This document shows, piece by piece, positions 16,182-24,504 of a stretch of 26,296 bases of DNA. Within the stretch, counting starts at the first letter, position 1. Every line of letters starts with the position of its first letter. This DNA comes from Anaerorudis sp964444915. Its GTDB lineage: Bacteria > Bacteroidota > Bacteroidia > Bacteroidales > Dysgonomonadaceae. The stretch lies in contig CAYUIY010000021.1 in the NCBI GenBank assembly GCA_964444915.1, positions 1-26,296 of the forward strand. The letters are read 5' to 3'. The position numbers and the translations under genes were made by a program. The notes below the pieces were generated by a model, which was given only the letters and a program-made list of their open reading frames with translations, was not told the DNA's origin and ran no database searches.

Positions 16182-18425
16182 TTATTGTAAAATTGCCTGT
16201 GAGAATATTTTGATCACTTGTTCACGGGATAGATCAAACTGTGCATATTTTCGGTTTCCTACAGGCAAGATAATACCATCATCACTATTTTGAACTGGAA
16301 TCTCTTTACCCAACTCTGTAAAAAGCTTAATATTTTTACTATCTATAGGTAATTCCATATTTGCTTCTCCTGAAATATGCCAGAAAACGACCCAGATTTT
16401 ATTATTCCGTTCAAATATGAAGGCACGCACTTCTTTACTTTTATCTGCAACATTAGTAATTTGAAAGTAGGGGAGGAGTTCAAAATCGCCTTTTTCATTG
16501 ATTAATAATATATGTTCCTGTTCTGGGTTTCGAAGTTCTTTTTTTTGCTTTGCCGTCAAAATATCGTTTGCTCGCACCTCTTCCCACCTCCTAATAACTT
16601 CTAGGTTATCCTCTGTTCTAGGGTGAGACTTAAGCTGATCAAGATTGCCGATTAATGAAATAATAGAATTCCATCCTGTTGCCCGGCTGGTGATATATTC
16701 TAACATATCGGGTTGAATTCCTATCGTGCTTTCATCAGGAGCCACATAGCCGATCCAGCCGAAATCAATACCGGTAAAATCATTTGAAACAAGCTTAGCT
16801 TCCGCAACCGGATGAATACGCGTGGCTTCTTTGATTACCTCAGGTCGAAATATATCAAATGCATTCCCACGGGTAAGTATATGCCAGCTAAAGTGCGATT
16901 TACATGCCCCTTCCGAAAAAACAGGCTTATTTTCAAATGCATTGTAAACATCTAATTGGGCTTTCGAAACATTATACCAATATGGAGGATGAACATCTTC
17001 TGCACCATCGAAATAGACAAACTTAAAACCTGCCTGATCATATATATTCGCAAGCCTTTCGGCCACCTCTTCCTGAATAGAGGTATTTTGATTGAACCGT
17101 ACAAAAACCGGCCATGTATCTACATCTAATATTCCAATCATATAACCGGCATCTGTATTGCTGGGTGATGTATTTAATGCACCTCGTTGACATCCAGTAA
17201 ATTGATAAGGTACATTTGTTGTATATCCCTTATAACTAACTAATTCATTTCCGATCTTCAGATATCGTCTTCCCTCTTCTAACGTGCATCCGTCAGGGTT
17301 TTCTTCCACTACGATAACAGTGTCTCTTCTGTTAACATTTTTTGCCAATGTAAAAATCTCCCGCACATTTAGCCGGGAATCAGGTTTAGGAGTAACATAG
17401 GGGTCGTTCATCCCTGCTTTGTTATAATGAAGATGAAGTCCCGCAATCATACCGGCCTCTTCAATCTTGTTCACTATTTCCTGCAAATCCTCTATTCCAT
17501 TCGGGTATTGAGGCTTCCATGGGAAATGCCCCATAGATTCGGCAAAATCGGTGTAATAGATTACCATCTGCCTGAATCCTCCTTGCTTTGCGAAAGCAAT
17601 ATGTTCATCTATATTTTCTGGAGTTACATCCCTGAGTTCATAATATGAATTTTTATACTCGCTCCTGCGCCTGCTTTCAACCCCTAATGGGAGACCATAA
17701 TCCCGTTCAACCTTGTCGATACGGTCGAGAAGAGTCCCTGTTCCCGTGGTGATTAAAGCAGCTCCTATACCTTCAATCTGAACTTCAGCAATTCCGCCTG
17801 CACGGACAATTTTATAACCAGGTCTACTGTCATAATCAATTTTAGTCTTGGAATTGGTAGCCAGCAAATTCACTGCAACATTATCATCCCACATCACGTT
17901 CAGCCACTCCCCAAAATTAATCCTTTCTTTCAATGGAATTTGCAGTAGTGTGAATTCATCTATTTCGGTCTTTCGCTTTAAACCGATATCAACCATATGG
18001 TATTCCAGCTTATCGAGAACAAAACCGATATAGTCATCCGTTATTTTAACATCAATATATGCCAGATAATCTATCAACTCAAAGCCAACAACAAGTTTAT
18101 TACCTTCCAGATAAATTGTATCTGAAGAAAACTCTTTCCTGATCGCCGGAAAAGCCAGCTGATGTTCATTGTCATATGGTCTATCCTGTGTAATTGAAAA
18201 GGCCGGCAGATCTATCCCTCCCATTAAACACTCCTGACCAGTTGGTTTGTGAATAAGACTTTTTGCGGTTCCATTACTGCTTAAAATGAATCTTAGCTCG
18301 TTATTCTCAATAATAATGTTGTTATCCTCTGCTTCACCGTTGTTTTTGCAATCGACTATATTCAGAGTAAGTGCTATAAGTACAATAGGCAATATTGCTT
18401 TTTTAAAAATTGTCATTTTCCTCAT
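16182..18425 (-). CDS. Glycosidase-like TIM-barrel lipoprotein, family unassigned
   Basis: This protein has 747 residues from the ATG at 18425; the longer frame begins only with a TTG at 18470. A signal segment (about residues 10-25) ends IVDC, with C26 as a possible lipid-attachment cysteine; Asp just before Cys is unusual. The N-terminal third (about 30-250) is beta-rich and resembles the sandwich domain before clan GH-D/GH31-type barrels. The middle part looks like a barrel: FRQMVIYYTDFAESMGHFPW, GMIAGLHLHYNKAGMND and FKFVYFDGAEDVH. D473 in YFDGAED is the best nucleophile candidate, and E505 (FSEGACK) or a later Asp may be the acid/base. An inserted beta segment (YLKIGNELVSYKGYT...CQRGALNT) interrupts the barrel. 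I do not recognise a numbered GH family. It was probably exported to act with GH27 and the esterase. Confidence 0.55.
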   Translation of the reverse strand: MRKMTIFKKAILPIVLIALTLNIVDCKNNGEAEDNNIIIENNELRFILSSNGTAKSLIHKPTGQECLMGGIDLPAFSITQDRPYDNEHQLAFPAIRKEFSSDTIYLEGNKLVVGFELIDYLAYIDVKITDDYIGFVLDKLEYHMVDIGLKRKTEIDEFTLLQIPLKERINFGEWLNVMWDDNVAVNLLATNSKTKIDYDSRPGYKIVRAGGIAEVQIEGIGAALITTGTGTLLDRIDKVERDYGLPLGVESRRRSEYKNSYYELRDVTPENIDEHIAFAKQGGFRQMVIYYTDFAESMGHFPWKPQYPNGIEDLQEIVNKIEEAGMIAGLHLHYNKAGMNDPYVTPKPDSRLNVREIFTLAKNVNRRDTVIVVEENPDGCTLEEGRRYLKIGNELVSYKGYTTNVPYQFTGCQRGALNTSPSNTDAGYMIGILDVDTWPVFVRFNQNTSIQEEVAERLANIYDQAGFKFVYFDGAEDVHPPYWYNVSKAQLDVYNAFENKPVFSEGACKSHFSWHILTRGNAFDIFRPEVIKEATRIHPVAEAKLVSNDFTGIDFGWIGYVAPDESTIGIQPDMLEYITSRATGWNSIISLIGNLDQLKSHPRTEDNLEVIRRWEEVRANDILTAKQKKELRNPEQEHILLINEKGDFELLPYFQITNVADKSKEVRAFIFERNNKIWVVFWHISGEANMELPIDSKNIKLFTELGKEIPVQNSDDGIILPVGNRKYAQFDLSREQVIKIFSQAILQ

Positions 18426-18476
18426 TTGATAAGTTGATTTATTTTCTATTAAAGTTTGAGTCCCCTCCAAAAACTC

Positions 18477-18500
18477 TATTTTTCACATTTTTGAAAAATA
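18477..18500 (-). other. Hairpin in the leader of the unassigned glycosidase gene
   Basis: TATTTTTCA and TGAAAAATA form a perfect 9-base stem with a 6-base loop, followed on the minus strand by GAGTTTTT. It lies in the 174-base gap between the esterase gene and the next start. It could be a weak terminator, or mark a leader with partial read-through. AT-rich chance pairing is possible. Confidence 0.35.
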
Positions 18501-18599
18501 ATTTATCCATATTTATCTATTCCTTTCGTCTCGAATAGCTATAAGAAAAATGTCGGGACTTTTCGGAGTGGATTCAAGTTTGTCTCATGAAAAACTATT

Positions 18600-20921
18600 T
18601 TATTTTCCTTTTCTTTTAAGATGTTTTTCAAGAAAATCCAAGGTTTTCACTCCGTTAATCATATGTCCTCCGTCGAAGAATTCAATATCTGTGTGGTCTC
18701 TGATGCCTAACTGTGTATACAATCTTCTAACTTTGGCATATTCGTAAGCAACCCATTCATCGGGTGCAACCGGATCCCAATGCCCTCGTTCAACCATAAA
18801 TGCTCTGGGTGCAATCAATCCGGCCATCTCAGCATAATTTACTGTGTTTCCAAGGTTAAACTCAAAAACCTCATATTCTCCTACGAACATATAACTGGCA
18901 GGAAAATCCAACGAGGTAGTTTTCCATACCCATTCATTAAAATCTCCCGAGCAAACAACTACTTTATAATCTTTTAGGACAGCTGGTATCCGGACGGCAC
19001 TTTTTCCACCATAAGACAACCCATAAAACCCTATACGTTCTCTATCGACAAAAGGTAATGTTTTTAACCATTGCAGCGTTTGGTAATGTTGACCGATAGT
19101 GACTGAAAACACGGATTGTTTCAAAGGATTGGCTATTCGTTGAAATGTTCTGAAATTTTCCAAACCGTAAGGATTCTGTGGTGCATATACAATGTAGCCC
19201 AAGTCGGCCAACTTAGATCCAAATGAGTTCCTTTCAGGATCAATATAAGGTTCGGGACGTCCGTCCAAACCATGCTGAAGCACTACAAGGGGATATTGTT
19301 CTCCCGGTTTTAGGTTGTTTGGAACTAACATAATTCCCCCTGCAGGTATCCCGTTCCATACATCCAGCTTCACCAAGTAACCTCTCCAATTGGGAGTCTC
19401 GTATATCAATTTGGATTGGGAGTTAAATGGCTGGTCAGGTGACGGCATTTTGCCGATAACTTCTTCGTGGAAATATTCTCTATAGAACTCTGTGGTTTGT
19501 TCCCATTGTTTCACGGTTGATGCATCTGCCTGATCCCAAAATTTTTCTCGCTGCTTTGAACTATTCTTAACAAGTAAATCAACGTGATTCAGCAACTCGG
19601 AAAATTGCTGTTGCATACACATATCGGTATTGAAGCTCGTGTTTAAAACTGCTGGTCGTTGGCTTAACCCTTTTGATATCTCAGCATTGACCCCAAGACC
19701 GTTTAAAAATTTTTCTAAGGCAGCCATTGAACCGGGGAATCCATTTCCTTCTTCGTTCACCACCAATTGGAATTTTGCCGGAATATTCAATTTTTGAAAT
19801 ACCTTTTCTGCTTCGCGAGCCTCATCCAATACTGAGTGCAATGGCGGAGTAGTTAAACGTCCCGGAGCAGCAACCTCTTTCCGATTCCCGGTGGCGTTAG
19901 GGGGACCTCCTATTTCCGGTCCTTTACAGGCTTCTATCACTAATAATCTGGGAGCTATCAAGCCAGCAATTTCAGCGTCTCCGAACTCTTTCAATAATCC
20001 CCACACATTTCTGTATATAGGTTCTTCCCATACTCGCTCGCGCTTTTGAAAATAGCCGCTCACCAACACTCCATCAATACGGGTATCTGCCGCTCCGCTA
20101 TAAAATGCCAAGAGTCCTCCTTCCCCATATCCTGCTACCCCTATGGGTAGTTCGGTTGCTTGTCGTTTGAACCAGTCAATGGCTGACAACACTTTCTGAA
20201 CTTCGTATCCTATAATATGCCTTCCTACCTGATAAGCCCGCCGGTAAATAAACTCCCTATGAGGCTGGTTTGTCATGGCTACTTCAGGGTTTCCCGACCA
20301 AGTATCATTCCTATCGATTATCAACGGGATAATCAATCTGCAACCGGCATCTGCCAGCTGTGGTGCATATAAGGTTTCGACCGGAATTCCGGAACTCAAC
20401 CCCATTAACATATCGGGCGACTGATCAGCATCTGGTATAACCACTATTTGTGCTTGAACTTTTTCATGAGGTTCAACCCACAAGCCTGTGCCTGTAACGC
20501 CTTCTAAAACCGGCCATTTAACGCGGTAAACCGAATAATTATCTGTTTGAGCAACCAGTGCCTTTTTAGCTGTGCTTTCCATGAGTATTAGCCCATTAAA
20601 CAGCTTACGATCATCAATTATCCCAGTAATTTTTTTAAACTTTTCCCTGTTAGATATGACTGATTCCTCATACTCTTCTGGGGAAGCATAATTTCGATCC
20701 CAGTATTGCTCTCGATTTATAGAAGTCGATTCTAGTTCCTGTTCAAAATAGTTGAACATTCCTCCAATCATTTGAGAACGAAGCTCATCACAGCTTGTTA
20801 ATTCTAACAGTTTAGTATCGTTTAAGTGATCTCCTCCTATTAAGTTTTGTTCCTGTGCTACAACCTGCCTTACAAAACCGATCAACATAATTAAAACAAT
20901 GCCTTTATATTGTATCTTCAT
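18600..20921 (-). CDS. Tandem alpha/beta-hydrolase esterase, first domain degenerate
   Basis: This is a 773-residue exported protein (signal up to about VVAQ, residue 23) with two alpha/beta-hydrolase domains of the dienelactone-hydrolase/acetyl-xylan-esterase kind. In the C-terminal domain the triad is complete: S636 in YGLSYGG, D716 or D721 in HWDPVAPDEW, and H753 in DGGHMI, with the oxyanion segment LQHGLDGRPEP near 549. In the N-terminal domain the nucleophile elbow reads GYGEGG (E267 instead of Ser) and the histidine position reads EEGNGFPG, so it should be inactive. The repeated segment AGLIAPRLLVIEA (319-331) / AGLIAPRAFMVER (700-712) shows that the halves are duplicates. The likely role is removing acyl groups from a polysaccharide or oligosaccharide. 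It lies 47 bases downstream of the alpha-galactosidase gene. Confidence 0.78.
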   Translation of the reverse strand: MKIQYKGIVLIMLIGFVRQVVAQEQNLIGGDHLNDTKLLELTSCDELRSQMIGGMFNYFEQELESTSINREQYWDRNYASPEEYEESVISNREKFKKITGIIDDRKLFNGLILMESTAKKALVAQTDNYSVYRVKWPVLEGVTGTGLWVEPHEKVQAQIVVIPDADQSPDMLMGLSSGIPVETLYAPQLADAGCRLIIPLIIDRNDTWSGNPEVAMTNQPHREFIYRRAYQVGRHIIGYEVQKVLSAIDWFKRQATELPIGVAGYGEGGLLAFYSGAADTRIDGVLVSGYFQKRERVWEEPIYRNVWGLLKEFGDAEIAGLIAPRLLVIEACKGPEIGGPPNATGNRKEVAAPGRLTTPPLHSVLDEAREAEKVFQKLNIPAKFQLVVNEEGNGFPGSMAALEKFLNGLGVNAEISKGLSQRPAVLNTSFNTDMCMQQQFSELLNHVDLLVKNSSKQREKFWDQADASTVKQWEQTTEFYREYFHEEVIGKMPSPDQPFNSQSKLIYETPNWRGYLVKLDVWNGIPAGGIMLVPNNLKPGEQYPLVVLQHGLDGRPEPYIDPERNSFGSKLADLGYIVYAPQNPYGLENFRTFQRIANPLKQSVFSVTIGQHYQTLQWLKTLPFVDRERIGFYGLSYGGKSAVRIPAVLKDYKVVVCSGDFNEWVWKTTSLDFPASYMFVGEYEVFEFNLGNTVNYAEMAGLIAPRAFMVERGHWDPVAPDEWVAYEYAKVRRLYTQLGIRDHTDIEFFDGGHMINGVKTLDFLEKHLKRKGK

Positions 20922-20968
20922 TAGATTATATCTTTTATATAGGGTAATATTATTAGATGCTATATATA

Positions 20969-22135
20969 TTATTGTGCGGCATTTGATAACCTGAAGAATT
21001 TAACGGAATGGCCATCAAGCAGGAGATTTTTCAATTGATCTACTTCTCCAATATTCTCATGTTTCCAGATGTCGTATACTGTCATATTATGCGTAATGCC
21101 AATCTCTTCCCATAGAGTGGGATAATTGAACGAATGTTGATTTCTGTTGAAATAGATTACTGCAATGTCACCATTATCGAGTTCTTTTTTCCATATCTCA
21201 AAGTCTCCATCATCATATACTTTACTCCCCTGAATTCCTGCCACATCCTGATTGATAGCAATAGCATCTTTATTTAAAAGAATACCTTTGATTGAATCAT
21301 CCATTTTGCGAAGGTCATTTCCTGCCATTAAAGGTGCTGCAAGCAAGCACCAAAAGCTAAAGTGGGCAACATATTCATTGTAACTCATATTCCCATTTCC
21401 TACTTCAAGCATGTCAGGATCATTCCAATGTCCCGGGCCAGCATATTTTTCTAATCCGACCTGTGCATCCAGTATGATTGTCCAACCCATGCCTCCCCAT
21501 TCTCGTCTACAATCCCAGCAATCCACAATATCGTTTGTTGTACGCCATAAATGCGCCACATTTTGTGCCCAGGCCCACGGACGACTATTGCCCCATTCAC
21601 ACATACTGAAAACTATTGGCCTACCTGTACCTGCAAGGGCTTTGCTCATATCGGTGTATGCTTTATAAGGGTCAATACCTTCAGAATTGCACCAATCATA
21701 CTTTACATAATCAACACCCCATTCAGCATAGGTACTAGCATCAATTATCTCATATCCATTACTACCGGGACGATTTTGACACGTTTTTGTTCCTGCACAC
21801 GAGTAAATGCCAAATTTTAGTCCTTTTGAATGGATGTAATCTGCAAGAGTCTTTATGCCTGAAGGAAAACGTTCCGGATCGGGCACTATCTTTCCATTTT
21901 CATCCCGGCTTATTTGCCAACAGTCATCAATTACGATGTACTCATAGCCTGCATCTTTCATACCTGATTCTACTAACTTATCGGCAATTTCCTTAATTAA
22001 ATCTTCATTAATATCACATCCAAATACGTTCCAGGAATTCCACCCCATCGGAGGAGTTAATGCCAATCCTTCATACTTTTGCGCATAAGCACAAACTCCT
22101 ATGAATAATAACACAACAATAATTGATTTTTTCAT
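20969..22135 (-). CDS. Secreted GH27 alpha-galactosidase
   Basis: This is a 388-residue retaining alpha-galactosidase (EC 3.2.1.22 type) that removes terminal alpha-galactose. MKKSIIVVLLFIGVCAYAQ is a clean signal peptide. The barrel shows LTPPMGWNSWNVFGCDI, YIVIDDCW, LKFGIYSCAG, the nucleophile D147 in YVKYDWC, the acid/base D202 in WRTTNDIVDCW, and GPGHWNDPDML. The C-terminal beta domain (about 310-385) is present, so the length is normal. All GH27 hallmarks are intact. It is co-directional with the GH5-like gene 56 bases upstream. In this setting, candidate substrates are alpha-galactosyl side chains of a plant or algal polysaccharide, or a galactolipid/glycolipid. Confidence 0.95.
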   Translation of the reverse strand: MKKSIIVVLLFIGVCAYAQKYEGLALTPPMGWNSWNVFGCDINEDLIKEIADKLVESGMKDAGYEYIVIDDCWQISRDENGKIVPDPERFPSGIKTLADYIHSKGLKFGIYSCAGTKTCQNRPGSNGYEIIDASTYAEWGVDYVKYDWCNSEGIDPYKAYTDMSKALAGTGRPIVFSMCEWGNSRPWAWAQNVAHLWRTTNDIVDCWDCRREWGGMGWTIILDAQVGLEKYAGPGHWNDPDMLEVGNGNMSYNEYVAHFSFWCLLAAPLMAGNDLRKMDDSIKGILLNKDAIAINQDVAGIQGSKVYDDGDFEIWKKELDNGDIAVIYFNRNQHSFNYPTLWEEIGITHNMTVYDIWKHENIGEVDQLKNLLLDGHSVKFFRLSNAAQ

Positions 22136-22191
22136 GATTAACTTTTTATTTTTTAATTTATATATTTAGATAATTTTATCAATGACTATAA

Positions 22192-24456
22192 TTACTTCAA
22201 TTTTCGTAATCGAACAGCCACACTTTCCTTAACAATTGGGGTTTCCAGTACAATTTGATGATTTCTACTCTCAATAATTTCTGTTTTGATTTTCGTTGCA
22301 TCAATGGTATTCAACCATTCAGCAATCCAATTGCCATTTGAAACACCTTTCAAATACAGCAATCCTTCCGCTTGGGGTTGAATATTAACCCCAACCAAGC
22401 TATGTAGAAGTGTAAACTTTTGATTTTTAAACCATAGTAAAATGTAATCTTCTGTTTGAAGTCCTCTTATCTCCAGATCGTTGTTTTTAAGGATATAATT
22501 TTTTAATTCAAATGAAGTTACAAAACTACCATTCCCCGAATTTTTAATTTTGATCCTATGATTACCTTTCGAGACAGGAATCGAATAAGACTGATTATGT
22601 AAAAAAGGTTGATAATTACTAATATTCAAAGGAAGAACATCCTCTTTGAGCACTTCCTGTTCATCCAATACAACAGTTAATTGGGGTGTTTGCCCCCTGC
22701 TCCATACTTCACAGATGTAGACCATGAACTCTCCATCAGTCGGATAGTCGACCTGGAACTCAACAGCAGAATTACTTATGGCATCAAGCACAGCGTTTAA
22801 TGACTCAGGATGATCAACGCGTCCTGCTTCATCAATTTTAAAAACATCCGGAACATATTTCGATAAATAAAAATTTCCTGTCCATCCTTCTATAATAACA
22901 TCACTATATTCAGATTTAATATCATGACTATTTTTGAACCTGAAAGAATCCACTTCAACCGGTCTCCATTTACGCTTACTGAATGGAATATTCTTAACAA
23001 ATGTTGATAGAGCTTTGGTGTACGTATAGAATATTTTATGATCCAACCAGTTAAACTCCCAAGGTAATGCCGTACTGGCGCTTCCACCCATCAGTGCTCC
23101 CCAAAAACCGTTATGAATCATTCTCCGCTCCGGGTCCACACCCGAATATCCGCCTACAGCCCGCTCTCTCCCATGTCCTGTCCCAAATTCTGTTAGCACA
23201 TAAGGTTTATCAAACTGTTCCGTAAGCTTTCCGGACCAGGTATAAGCCACATCTGCCATATTTCTGACCATATAAATATTAGTTGAAATCATCTCTATCT
23301 CCGATAATGAATGCATCCAGTCAAATCCATTCAGATAGGCGTCATTGGTGTGGATTACATGATTGAATACGTCAATTGAATCTAAATATTGGGACATACG
23401 TTGATGCCATGGAATGGATAGGGTTGAATCGGTGCCTCCAGGCATAGCGCTATATTCATTCCATAAATCCCACGAAAAAACAGAAGTGGAATATCCCCAT
23501 CTCGCTACAATATAATGGAGGTATTTTTCAAAATATTTTAAAGCCTCTTCACTATTCCAATATTCAACAGGCGAGTTTAAAACACCTCCATTGTTCTGAT
23601 TGTAGGTATGTGCTTCCCATCTCTGATTAAATGTCCATTGATTGGTCAATGAGAGCATGTGGTATATTCCCAGTTTTTCTCCGGCCTCAATTACCTTATC
23701 CAGATACCATGCGCCCTCATGGTTTATTTTCCCTATTCCATGGTCGGGACACGGATTAGTTGGGTTAATCTCTCCAAGGTTAAGAATCCCATTTGTAAGA
23801 AACAACCTGTTAAAGTTGCCACCTGCACCTGCAAATCGGTGATAAATTTTCTCATTGGGATATGCATTACCTTGCGGCCAATTCATGCCAACACCAAAGA
23901 AAGGAGTACCGTCTGCAAATTCAAAATAGTGCGGGTTATCCTTGGAAATTCGCAAAAAACCATGGCTGGTATCATAATTTACACTTTCAAAAACCTCACT
24001 GTTGGTTTGAATCTCTCTTCCTTTGTTGTTAATTACTATTTGCCAAATATATTTACCCGGTAGTGTAGGTGCAAATCTCACCTTCCATTCACTATTCCCA
24101 ACCATTTCAAACCTACTTCCATCTTTGGCATAGTATTCCTGATAAAAAAAACCGGGAACTATAAGAGTATCACCATCAGGAGCATAAAAATAAGCATTGA
24201 CCTTAATTTGATCCAGATCAAACGGATTGTCCCAATCTCCGGATAAATCAAAAGTAATTTCAAACTTTTCATACAAACCAATCCGATTTGTGTTAACACC
24301 AATTTTCTTAATTTCCAAAGGCTTCTCTGATGAAAGTTGAACACATTGGGGGCCATTAACAGGCTGAGATTTTAAAGTTGTAGGTTGTATAACCGGTAGG
24401 AAAACTAGTAATAGTATATATATGTAAAACTCAAGCTTGTTTTTTAATAACTTCAT
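22192..24456 (-). CDS. Secreted GH5-like glycosidase with N-terminal DUF5060-type domain
   Basis: This is a 754-residue protein with an N-terminal signal (hydrophobic about residues 9-25). An Ig-like domain like DUF5060 (about 48-160, with YEKFEITFDLSGDWDNPFD and FAPTLPGKYIWQI) comes first. A clan GH-A barrel (about 170-500) follows, starting FADGTPFFGVGMNWPQGNAY. The acid/base is E334 in WDLWNEYS and the nucleophile E423 in VLTEFGTGHG, 89 residues apart as in GH5-type barrels. The C-terminal 250 residues hold a carbohydrate-binding-like beta sandwich (about 545-650) and a small final beta domain. It should hydrolyse a beta-linked polysaccharide or oligosaccharide, and no subfamily can be given. 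It is the second gene of the minus-strand series, 48 bases after the beta-helix gene. Confidence 0.78.
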   Translation of the reverse strand: MKLLKNKLEFYIYILLLVFLPVIQPTTLKSQPVNGPQCVQLSSEKPLEIKKIGVNTNRIGLYEKFEITFDLSGDWDNPFDLDQIKVNAYFYAPDGDTLIVPGFFYQEYYAKDGSRFEMVGNSEWKVRFAPTLPGKYIWQIVINNKGREIQTNSEVFESVNYDTSHGFLRISKDNPHYFEFADGTPFFGVGMNWPQGNAYPNEKIYHRFAGAGGNFNRLFLTNGILNLGEINPTNPCPDHGIGKINHEGAWYLDKVIEAGEKLGIYHMLSLTNQWTFNQRWEAHTYNQNNGGVLNSPVEYWNSEEALKYFEKYLHYIVARWGYSTSVFSWDLWNEYSAMPGGTDSTLSIPWHQRMSQYLDSIDVFNHVIHTNDAYLNGFDWMHSLSEIEMISTNIYMVRNMADVAYTWSGKLTEQFDKPYVLTEFGTGHGRERAVGGYSGVDPERRMIHNGFWGALMGGSASTALPWEFNWLDHKIFYTYTKALSTFVKNIPFSKRKWRPVEVDSFRFKNSHDIKSEYSDVIIEGWTGNFYLSKYVPDVFKIDEAGRVDHPESLNAVLDAISNSAVEFQVDYPTDGEFMVYICEVWSRGQTPQLTVVLDEQEVLKEDVLPLNISNYQPFLHNQSYSIPVSKGNHRIKIKNSGNGSFVTSFELKNYILKNNDLEIRGLQTEDYILLWFKNQKFTLLHSLVGVNIQPQAEGLLYLKGVSNGNWIAEWLNTIDATKIKTEIIESRNHQIVLETPIVKESVAVRLRKLK

Positions 24457-24504
24457 AACATCCGATTGATTGAATTTTAAATAAATTCTCCCGAAAAATA
24501 TCAG

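Noticed and set aside
18426..18470. Longer N-terminus of the unassigned glycosidase-like gene from TTG 18470
   Set aside because: The extra residues precede the signal peptide and need a TTG start; the ATG at 18425 puts the signal segment at the N-terminus.
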